Part shown: positions 11,083 through 23,100 of the stretch, in pieces
Layout of the letters: each line of letters opens with the position of its first letter
How positions within the stretch are numbered: the stretch's first letter is position 1
NCBI RefSeq assembly: GCF_905475395.1
Contig: NC_058338.1
Span: forward strand, 94,473,435 to 94,537,434
From: Chrysoperla carnea
Lineage: Eukaryota; Arthropoda; Insecta; Neuroptera; Chrysopidae
Direction of reading: 5' to 3'
Length of the DNA stretch: 64,000 nt
Program-made: the position numbers and the translations under genes
The notes under the pieces: generated by a model
Databases searched by the model: none
Told to the model about the DNA's origin: nothing
The model's input: only the letters and a program-made list of their open reading frames with translations

Positions 11083-11197
11083 ATGTCTTATCGTCGAGCA
11101 TTTAATTGGAATCATGATTTTCCACGACTTGTCAGACAATTAGGGTTTAAATTTATCACCGACAGACCAAAATTATTAATTGATTGGAATTTAATTG
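11083..11197 (+). CDS. DZIP1: DZIP1 exon 1
   Basis: Starts at ATG 11083 (MSYRRAFNWN) and ends ATTG|GTATGA. Encodes residues 1-38, including FITDRPKLLIDWNLIG, the start of the Dzip-like N-terminal domain. Confidence 0.88.
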
Positions 11198-14100
11198 GTA
11201 TGATTTCAAAGAAAATTTGTATCTAGATACAATTTTGATTCAAATTTCTAATATCTAGATACATTTATTGTTATAGGATGTGTGGATATAGAAAGTATTA
11301 TATTTAATTCAGAAGTTACAACTCTAGAAAGGCATATCAATGATGTAATTTATTATTCGTTGCAAGGCGAAGAAATTAAAATTCTAGATCCAAAATTTGT
11401 AAAATTATTTCGGCTAGCACAATTAACAATTGAATATTTAATATTTTGTTTGCATTACTTGGATAAAGGCTTTGTTCTATTGCAGGATAATATATCTGTT
11501 ATTAGAAAGGTTTGTGTGGTTGTTTTAAAATTTGAAAAGAATAGAATTCGAATCGAAACTGTTTAGAAACTATCATAAAACTCTAAATAGTTATGTAGTT
11601 TCGTAAATTCCCATTCAATGGCTTATTCCTTTAAGATACTAATATATCTGCTATAAGCAGGGTCGTATTTAGAACTCGGAGGTCTTGGGGCCAAAATTTA
11701 TTTGTAAAATAATATGATTACGTAGAGCATATGAACAAATTTATTCTTTTATTATACAGTGTGATCATTTCAAAAGTATCCACCCTTAATTACTCTGGAC
11801 CTGATGTGATTATTTTCAGTGAAAACACTTCGATTTAAATATCGAGGGAACTTCAAAAATGGTACCTAGAAAACTTTAAGTTTCACCCCTTCGCCCCTAG
11901 CTATCTCAACTTTGAAATTTCAAATGACACTTCTTACTTTGTGATACCTCAAATTTGAAAGGGCATAAAATTCTCTCTTTATCCATGATAAAATAAATGA
12001 AATCGATGGATTGATTCTTAAAATACTACCCAGAAGATTGAATTCATATCCTCCATCTTCTGTGTAGTCTATCTTAAGAACCAATCAATCGATTTCATTT
12101 TTTTTATCATGGTTAAAGAGAGAATTTTATGCCCTTTGATGAGATATCACAAAGTAGGAAGTGCCATTTGAAATTTCAAAGTTGGAGTACCATAACCCTT
12201 TAGCTGATCCCGCTTTAAAATTGGCCCCGGCTATAAGATAGGTTTGTGATAGTGTTAAAACTAGGATGAATTAGAATTCGAAAACTATTTGACAATTATC
12301 ATAAAACTTTAAAAACAGTTTAGAGTTTCAAAACCTACCATATATTTTATATTTCTATTTTATTTAGGAAAATGAAGAACTTCGTGAAGAAGTTTTTCAA
12401 AAAGAAAAGTCGATACAAAAATATAAAAAAAGGTTGAGCGATTTACAAAGTATTTATAAAAATAATGGCGATGTAAGCACTGAAGAAATATTTCAGGTAA
12501 ATGTTAAGCGAATTTGTTTCAATTTTTTGCATTTATCCTTCGATATTTTATACAACGTTGTCAGTTTTAACGTAACGACTAACGACTAAATTTCATTATT
12601 TTTTCTTCTCTATAAAGAATGTCTCTTTTGTAAGTTGACATATGCTTGAAACTCGATAAATAAATTTAATCGCTGAAAATGTTTCAAACGAAAAATGCTA
12701 GTTTCAAAGGAACACATCTTATAGCGGCATCGAATTCGATCTAAGTATTCAGATTCAATTAAAACTTCACTATGATTCATAACTGTTAAACATTAGATGA
12801 ACGCTTTAAATTAGAAAGTTGTTCCTTTATAAATACGTAAACATTTTTTATTCGAAATATTATTTTGTAAACCGAATAGTTTAGACAATAATTGATAGCA
12901 AAAATCTAGCTTTTTGTGCGTTTGTTCGTTCAATTTGAACAAGAATGGTCTTGTGGTGTCTCTGTCAGGTCAAATAAATTATTATACCTGATTATCAAAA
13001 GTGATAATAATTAATAATTCAATAATAACTTGATTTAATTTAAATTACACCCCAACCAGCAACAGTCTTTATAGAAAAACAATTAACCACTTTTATTGGA
13101 ATTTTTTTTTTCGAAGAATGGCTAGATGTCGCAGAAACAATTATACGCTATAGCAATTTTGATACAAAAAAAATCAATTTTGGGTAAAACTTTTCAGTTT
13201 GTTTTTGCCTAAACTGTACGGTTTGTGGAAGAATGTTTCGAACAAAAAATGTTACTTTTTTAATCAATAATAACTTTCAAATTTAAAGTGTTCATCTATC
13301 GATTACCAGTTATGGAGTAAATTGAGCTTTTCATTGAGCTTGAAACCTAGGTCAAGTTTAATGTCTGCGTAAGATGTGCGCCTACACATCCAACATTTTT
13401 CGCTTGAATTATTTTTAGCAATAAAAGTTATTGATCGAGTTTCAAGCATAATAATAATAATAATAATAATAATCAATTTATTTTTGACTCAATAAGAGTA
13501 TAAATATGTCATACAAAGAAAAGAAAATCATATTTGTACATTTAATAGATCACACTTGTACGGACACAAATCAATTAGATAATTTTTTAAACAACATTTG
13601 AATCTGTTGAAATCTTGTATTGCTCTAATGTCGACAGACAGCTGATTATATAATGTACTACATATGCCAACTTAAGACACAGGCAAAAAAGTACAAGTAG
13701 CCAAGGTGTACTACATGTATCCGATATGGTCTAGTGGCTAGGATACCTGGCTTTCACCCAGGAGGCTCGGGTTCGATTCCCGGTATCGGAAATATATTTT
13801 AAATATTGCTATTCGGAAAAAACATATCGAAATATAAAATATACTTTTTATCGATTTCTAAAATATATTCACAATATTTTCAGTGTGAAATTTGTAAAAA
13901 ACAATTTATTAATGAAGTATTTTTAAACGCACATCAAACCCGAAGACAACACACAACAATATCGAATCCTCAACCTCCGGATATAGTTACGGAACAATTC
14001 CTCGATAATAATTCGGATACCCAAAAACTATTTATTGAAATCAAAGAACTAAAAGAACGTTTAAATAACACTGAGTACATTTTAAAAAGTGAAAAAGCAG

Positions 14101-17100
14101 ATAAACCGGTAAGCGATACCATCGATAGTTGCATAACGAAAATTGATAAAGATATCCAAGTTGATTTAATAAGTAAATCGTATTCTGATGATTCTGTACA
14201 ATGTAATCTTGGCGAAGATGACGAAAAAAAACGTGAACAATTAACTACTATTCAAATGGAATTGAAACAATGGCGGGAGGATGAAGCAAATAAAATTTTT
14301 GATCAGTTAGAGAAGATTAAGGAGAAATTTAATGAAAATGTTGAAAAGGTTCATCAAACAACTATCACGGATAATTTACTACTTGATAAAGGAACATCCG
14401 ATAATGAACTGTAAGTTTTAATATCTAGATTTTGTTTCGATCTAGACTATAGAAGAGGAAATAATAGAAATGGCCAAGACTGTTTTAAAACTTGTTTCTT
14501 AGAAAATCATCCGATATGGTCTAGTGGCTAGGAGACCTGGCTTTCACCCAGGAGGCTCGGGTTCGATTCCCGGTATCGGAATGTTGTTTTTATAATTTTG
14601 AAATTTTTTTTATAAATTTCACAATAGAAAAAGTGAAAAAAAAAAACAATTGCTTAGTTAATTGTTGAAATACCACGTATGGAAAGTGTTGAATGCCAGT
14701 GCTTTCATTTTTTATAAATTAGAAGAGTTTAAACAAGCAACACATTAGGGAATATTCATGAAATTTAAATTTGGTTCAAATATTTTTCTTCTGTAACTTT
14801 AATGACTTGACATTTCAGCTAAACCATTATTTTAGTAATTAATATCTTTTTAATTACTTAAAATTAATTAATAAAAGTACAAATTCAGTGAGGGCATTTA
14901 AAAATTTCTAAAACGGAAATTCTAATTTTTATACGGGCGTGACATCACAGTACGGGCTTGTCAAATTTGTTGACATAATGTATGGTATTAATTACTTACA
15001 TTTTATATGGTATTTCATTAAATTATACTATTCTAAGGCTTTTTATTAGAAAACTTAATAATAACGAGTGTAAATTCTGTGTTGTAAATTCATTTTTTTA
15101 AAGTGTAAATTATACATTGAACTGTCAAAAATTGACAGATCACGTACTTATACGTCATCAACATAGAGCGCCAAAAAACTGCGTTTAAATATCTCAAAAT
15201 TATAATGTATTTTAAATATTATACAGCATTTTTAAGCAGTATTTATATTTTTTACTATGTTATAATGGTGTAAACAATGAATTAAAAATAAATAAAAAAA
15301 ATACATGAATATTCCCTATTGTGGTTATTTGGTTTTCGAAATTTTTTTTTCGTTTTTCGAAATTGTTTTTCAAGACTACTAATTGAAGCTACCTGCAAAT
15401 TTCCAACACTCTATCTTTCGTAGTTTTGGAGAAAATGAATAGCAAAATTTTGTCTTAATTTTCGACCTGTTTCAAGCAAAAGTTTATTTTTTATAAAGAA
15501 CATTTTTCACATTTAAACTTTTGTTATATCTCTAACGATTTACAAAATGAGTTCTACAGATTCATGACGCAATTGACGTATGTTGCGCATTTACGAACTC
15601 ACAATCACTTTTTTTCGTCCTGAGCATGCTATAAAAATTTCAGTTTGATATATATTTTCGGTTTTGAGTTATCGTGATCACAATCGAACGGGCCAACAGC
15701 CAGAAATGGATTAATTTCAATTAGGTGATTTTATAAACAATTATACAAAATTTTGTTCGTATCATCAATATTTTTAAGGGTTACAAACTTGCCGCTAAAC
15801 TAGGGTATTTTACTATGTTTGAAAAAGTACTTCAAAATGTTGCTTTTCCTAATAAAAGCCTTTCTTGCCATAAAATTAAATTAAATTTTAAACCTTTTTT
15901 TATTCTTGCAAAAACGCTGTCAGTCATTTTGGGGACGTAATATTGGTAAAAACAACTGTCTTGTATAAATATTATCGAAGATAATAAATGAGAACTCTAG
16001 GATATTTCGAAATAAATTTCGATTTATCCTCGAAAATACAAAAAACTGATCTAGGAAATTGGGGCAAAAATCGAAATTTAAACTGTCTTGCATGTAATTA
16101 TTATATGTATAAATAAAGTTGTTGGTAACATAACCTACAATTACTATGAAATCAACCTACAAGCAACAAATTAGTAATTAATGCATATTATTTTTACCTA
16201 TATGATTTAGGTCACGTGATATACAGATTAAAAATGAGGACTTTTAATTTTAATATTCACTAATGTGCTTTTATGACTAAAAATCAGAATTTTGAAGTAT
16301 ATTTTAGCATAAATTTTAATTTTTATCAAATTTCATAATTTATTTTTCACTACCGAAAGATACCTGTCTCTCATCCAAGAGGCTCGGGTTCGATTCCGCT
16401 ATCGGAATTAAATTTTTAACTTTTCAATCATTTAGTGATTTATTTCCTTTTGATAGTCATAGTTTTCAAGAACTTGAAGAAAAATTCGACAAAAAACTAG
16501 AATCAAATATTGAACGATTAAAAAATGAACTCACAAATCAAGAGCGAAATTGGCGTGATAAACTAGCAAGTCTTGAATTAAAAAATGAAACAGCAAAATT
16601 AAATGCGATTAAATCACCTGCAACGCCTAAACAAGCAACGTTTCGTATACAACATAATAGTCCAGTCATTATTCAACACGAATCTGATAGTTCATCGAGC
16701 CATAAACGAACAAAATTCGAACGAAAATCAGGTATTATATTTAAGGCATTTTGAAAAAAAATAAATAAATAATAAAAATGAAAATGATCCAAAAAAATTG
16801 GAATTTTATTTTTCAATTAATCATCCTTTTATACGCTTTTGTGGACGGTTTGGGAGAAATTAACTATCAAGGTTAGTTTTCTTACCAAAAAAAGGACATA
16901 GTTCTCATAAACCGTACAGAGAATGGATATAAATTTTTCACAAAAGACCTATACAAGGGTTATTAATTGATAAATAAAATTTTTAATTTTTGTTATCATT
17001 TTCATTTGAAATCTTTAAGGTATTTCGATACCGTAAATTAAAATTGATATTTATCAATTAATCATCTTTTTATACGTTTCTTGAGAAAAAATCATATCGA

Positions 17101-20100
17101 TTCTCTGTACGATTTAGGAGACATTAACCATCAAAATCAGTGTTTTTATCAAAAAAAGTTTTTCATTTTTATGCACAGTTCTTAATTTTGTTATGATTTT
17201 AAATTTTTAAACTTGAGGAATATTGATAAAAGTTTTTTATGTAAACATTTTTAAAAGCTTGAAATTGACTTAAAACCCAACATTTTTAACAACTTCTTCA
17301 TATACCACCATGTAAAAAGAACTGTTTTTAATTGTTAATTTATCCGAACAGAGAATCAACTTTAAATTTATACAGAAAGCGTATTAAATACTCATTAATT
17401 AACACACAAAATTTCAGTTTATTTGGTAACAATTTCATTTTGGTATCGAAACACTTTAAGATTTTATGATTTTTATCAGACTCTTTTTTTTTTTGTAATT
17501 CAAGTATTTTTTTTAGTACAGACTTCAGAGATAATAACGAAAGATGAGGCTACGTTAGTCATACCAGTGGCAGTGAATACCTCAACCCAAGCTACACCTA
17601 CAAATGATGACATCGAGTATAAAGCAGAAATCGTTTCAAAAAGGTTAACTGACTTTGTAACTACTTCAGTTTGATCCGTTTATCTGACATCAAATTAGCG
17701 ACCAAAAATACCTCCTAGATAACAGTTTGGACGATAAATACTTATTTTTCCGTTTTTGTGCCAAAAATGGAATTTCGGGTAAAAAACGGCACGAGTTTTG
17801 GAATACGTGACAGAATTTGTGTTATCTGACATCGAATTCAGCTACCAAAAATACCTAAAAGATAACAATTATAAGTCAAAATAAGCATTTCACAAAAATT
17901 TGGGTTACATATGCTCCCCGCTGGGGCTCTATGTCTTTTTCTAATTAGGTTAAGTTGGGTGAATGTTCCTTGGGATCCTATAAACACGTTACAAAAAATT
18001 TTCATTCAAATCGGTAATGTTTCCTCACTTTTCCACTCTCCGACACTTTTTTCCGGCTTAAGGTTTTTCAACTTTTGATTGATATCCTACGTAAGTACAG
18101 TTTAGGTATCAGTGGCGGCTGACTTATTTTATTTTATAAGCTCATTTATTCTTCGGCTAATCTCTTGTATCTGTCGTGTAAACGATTAACTTCATTTCTT
18201 ATTCAAACAAATCCTTAATCAAATGGATAATAATCCTGCTTTTAATTTGATCTAGTGATTCTATTAGTGACGAAAATTTACGTGTGGAAAAATCAAAAGA
18301 ATATCTTGAAGAAGAAAACTCAGAAGTCCCTAAATTCATCAACAGAAACTCCAACGACTCAATATTTAAACTCAGAACAATTGAAGTGGAAAAAGATGAA
18401 CATGAAGAGCTCAAAACGTCAGTTTTAAATTTAGAAGTAATCGAAACGCATCAGAATAAACCTAAAAGTGTTGAAACTACATCAAGAAATCGCATTTTAA
18501 ACTTAGAAAAACATTCGATCACAAAGTAATTATTTTTAAATTTTTTTTTTTTTTTTGAGAAAACATTTATAAAAGCTTTTATTTTCAGTCTTAAAAATTT
18601 GGGACACGACGAAAGTTTTCTTTACGAATTTCGAAAAACAATCGAAGGTGTCGTACATACTTCGTTACAAGAACTCGGAGTTGATCCACAGTGGAAATCG
18701 ATCCCACAAAGTACATTTGAAGATCATTTGAAGCGTTTACAACATTCACAAAAATTTCAAACGAGGGTAATTTTCAATAAGGATTTTTGTTTTAGTTGGA
18801 TAAGTCGAATACCGGATTTTGATAATAAATTCACTAAATTTTAGGAAATGATTGATTTTTTTGATAATACAGACAAATTTGATCCGATCTTATTGAAATT
18901 TTTTTGAAACCCACTTTTTTTGGGTTATTCTTTTCAGCTACACTGTCAGTTTTTCGCTAGCTATCACTTATGTGCTTAATTCCGGGACCAGGACTCCAAA
19001 TTCTTGAAACATATTAGAGCAATGTTAATTTTGATCACAAATTTGAAAAGTATGATTCAAATTTAGTAGGATTAAATACTTGGTTTATCAAAATTGCATA
19101 AAATTCGGATGTGATAGAGCAAAATTAAATTTTTGGGATTCTGATGACGTCATAAAATTTAAAAATTCGATGATGGTTACTTGGTGATGTACGATGATGC
19201 CTACACTACTTGGTACGATGATGACTACTTGGTAGTCGAAATACGTTTTTATAAAATACAAAAAACTGATCTAGGAAATTGGGGCAAAAATCAAAATTTA
19301 TTATTAGAGCTAGGTTAATTCTGATCACAAATTTGAAAATTATGACCCCAATTTACTAGTACTACATACTTGGTTTATCAAAATTGGATAAAAATTGGAT
19401 GTGATAGAGCAAGATTAAATTTTTTGAATTCTGAGTCATAAAGTTAAAAAATTCGATTATTTTGATAACACAGGCAAATTTGATCCGATCTTATTACAAT
19501 TTTTTTGAAACCCACTAATTTTGGATCATTCTTTTCAGCTGCGATGTTAGTTTTTCGCTAGCTATCACGTATGTGCTTAATTCCGAGACCAGGACTCCAA
19601 ATTCTTGAATCCTATTAGAGCTAGGTTTATTTTGATTACAAATTTGAAATACCTTTTTCCTTAGAGCCTTCTTCAAACTGAACCGATTTTGAAGTTCATC
19701 GACTATTTTTAGTTGTTCCGGGTAGGAAATCCTAAACTCGCACTTGAAACATAGCTAAAAGCACTCCTAATTAAATTACTTTTCTAACGAATAAAAAAAT
19801 TAAAATCTGTAGATCCATTTAGGCGCTACGATGCCACATGCAGACACAGATACACAGACAGTTTTTATTGGTACGGGGGTTAAAAATTAGCCATTTCCCA
19901 AATTTTACTTTAATTTATTATCTTTAATTTTATTTTAATTTATTATCAAAATCCGGTAGATTTTTCAACTATTTCTAGTTTTATTAGTTAGCGGAAATTT
20001 TAATTTGTGTTTTATTTTAGACTCATCCGAATTATAACGAATTTAAAAACGAAATTATAAATAAAATTGAACACGCAGTCTCCGAGCAAAATATGAAAGT

Positions 20101-23100
20101 AAATGTATCGAATACTAGTACAACAACCCCTCTTCGTTTACCTAAACGAAGACATATCCGATCAAAAACTCAGGTTACTAAGAAAACTACCACATCAAAA
20201 CTAACGAAACCACGAAAAGAATTATCACAAACTCTAACAACAGAAGAAATTTCAAAGCAATCTTTAAAAATGCCAACTTCAAAACCATCTATTGAAGCTT
20301 TACCGAAACAAAAATTTACAGAACCGACAATACATTCAAGAGATCAAGTAAATTCAATGCGATTATTTCGTCGTGCTAAAAGTTTGCATTTATTAAATCG
20401 ACAAAAAGATAAATCTACTGAAGATAAAGGACATCAAATTACCAAAACCAAATCAGAAATTCTTCATCAGAAGCCTGAAAAGTATGAAGAGAAATCGCAT
20501 ATGTTGTCTTCCATATTAAAAGTTAAAGATAAAGTATGTTCAGTTTTTAAATCACCACAGAGGGCAAATATTTTGCAGAAGGCTGGCGGAGATGCTTTTT
20601 CAAATAATGAAGCACCCAATGTAACTCAAGGTATGTATAATTTCGAAACTCAAGCCTTTGCTTTTTTTTTTTTTTTTATTTTTAGGTTCCATAAAGAGGT
20701 ATAAATTTTCGTAGGAAATGAATTTTTCGAATTCGTTTCAGTTTTTTCACGTTACCCGATTGATCATCTCCGGGCAAGAGATGCTACTTGAAGCAGATAA
20801 AGCTATGAGATATACCGAGGCTAGAATCCACACAGAAAGCCTACAGCTTCCCCCTAGGATTTCTCCCAGGGTTGAAGGGCCCAAGGTTTCTAAACCTGAC
20901 GCCCTCCAATTTTTGCAGATGCAAATAATATTTATGGAGATTTCATCGTCCTTCACACAGGCTCTACAAGTGAGATCATCAGAGATCCCTATGTTATAAA
21001 GGTGGTATTTCAATCGATAGTGTTCTGTCAAGAGTCCCACCACCCTTCTCAACTGTGCTCTAGTGAGTTTCAAGTCGGACACAGTCGAACGGCCAAGCTA
21101 TAGTTATACACAGTTTGGCCTGTTGTATAGCTTGCGCAAAAGTCTCAGTAATCAAGATGGACTTTTCGAACCCATTCCTTGATTCGGTAAATTACGGAAC
21201 ATCTTGCTATGGTAATAACAAGTCCGCTGTTTCATTCACTTCAACGCCAAAGTGTCCCAGTGCAGATCAGTCTGACTGTGTTACTTAGTGTCAGACGGTT
21301 CAGTTCCTCGAAACATTCATAAACTATCCTCGATTGGAATCTTGACGCTTTAAGGGGGTATTTTGGTCTAGAAGCCTCAATTCTAGGCACTTTTCAAACT
21401 AAGATTATAAGATAATGAAAAACATTTTGTAGCCATTTTTTCATATAATATTTATTGACATTTTAAAAATACAAAATGTTAATTTAAAAAAAAAATTTTT
21501 AATTATTCGATTTACCGTTGAAGTGAGGGCTACACAAAAAAAAACACGGCACCCTGGTTGACACAATTTTAGCCCTTGTAGGAATCTGAATCAAAAAAAT
21601 TTGAAAAAATCTTAATTAGTAAAGATGTCGTTATCGTCTGAACCTTGGTTCATGAACAAATTTATTTTCATCGCTTTTTTTGACCTTTTCGAATTATTTT
21701 AAAATAATTAAAATTGAATTTTTTTTTTTAAATCAAAGGTTCAGACGATAGACAATTTTCCATTTCAATTCAATTTTGAGAGACAATTCCGGCAGAGTAA
21801 CTCGGATAATAATATTATACACTTTGGATTAATTGACGATCCGAGATTCATACATTTGACCTTCTTCTACTTCATATGCAGTGTCTTGCAAAGTTATTTC
21901 TGCTAACCGAGCTGTTTTGCATTCTTTTGAAGCAGCAGAAGTTCGCAGCACAGAGCGATCAATTCAAACTTTGTTATTAGAAAATTCGATGTATTTCGGA
22001 AAATAATTCAAATTTTGAACAGTCCGTTTAAGGACATATTCTTAAAGGTCTAATCCTTTATAAATTTGGAAAAAAAATCAATTTCTTCAAATTTCTAAAC
22101 CAGAATATTACCTTAAGGGCACCCAATTGATACATAATTCTTGTAATGTTTCAGGAGTATATAAACTAACGGCATTCGACGAAAAAAATAAACCCATTCA
22201 ATCATCACAAACTATTAAATCAATTACGCCCGTCGGAAAGAAGAAAAGTATATTCCAAAGATCGGAAAATATTGAAAACAATGACAGTACTACATTATCT
22301 GAATCTGAAGAGACTACCAATTTTTCAAAAATCAAAACTGTCCATTTCAAAAATAATCGGAATCTCGAAAAAAGTGTAATTAATACAGTCATAGGTGGCC
22401 CAGCGAAAACACAAAAATTTGACGCATTCATGACGAAAAGTGAACAAACTGCTGCGAAACAAATTATAAAGATTGATGTTACAAAACCTGCAATTTCTAT
22501 GTATGGAGACAATTCTGAATCGTCGAATATATCGGAACAATCGTTTTCACCGTTTAAAATACCATCATCATCAACACCTAAAAAACCTCCTACACCAGTT
22601 GAAATGAATTTTAAGACGAATTTACCAGATAGTAATTTCTTAAAACCAACTTCCTCGTTTGTGCCTGTTAAAAAGAAAGTTATTTTTGATTTAGATACCG
22701 ATGATTCTAGTCAAAATTCGGATAAAAGGTATTTTATTTTTTCATTTATATTACTGAATATAAAACTATACTACCCCTTCCTTCCCCCCCACTTCAATAA
22801 GTTAAGTCTGCGAGGTACAGGAAAAACCTTTCCAAAACTCTATGCGCATCGAGCTCTACGCCCCGATGTATATTGAGCGAGGCTAAACAGTTTAGCCGAT
22901 CTTAAGACATTGTCGATCTGAGGTATGTTTTGAGACGGCGCAAAGTCGAAAAGGAGTATTCATTCGTCGCTATTGTGACAGACAAAATTGCCAGAACGCA
23001 AAGCATTTGGTATATATTTGGAAACGCATCTTCTTCTTGCATTTTTGATCTCCTGTCCGGCAATTAACTTCATCGAACCAGATGTCATGGAAATCATCTT

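Noticed and set aside
13806..13883. Upstream start for the zinc-finger exon
   Set aside because: The frame before 13884 is intronic: a clear TTTTCAG acceptor precedes the first cysteine and exon 3 joins in phase.
22729..22876. C-terminal extension of the DZIP1 exon 10 frame to a stop at 22876
   Set aside because: A GTATTT donor follows GATAAAAG at 22728 and the next exon joins in phase; the extension reads into the hAT fossil.
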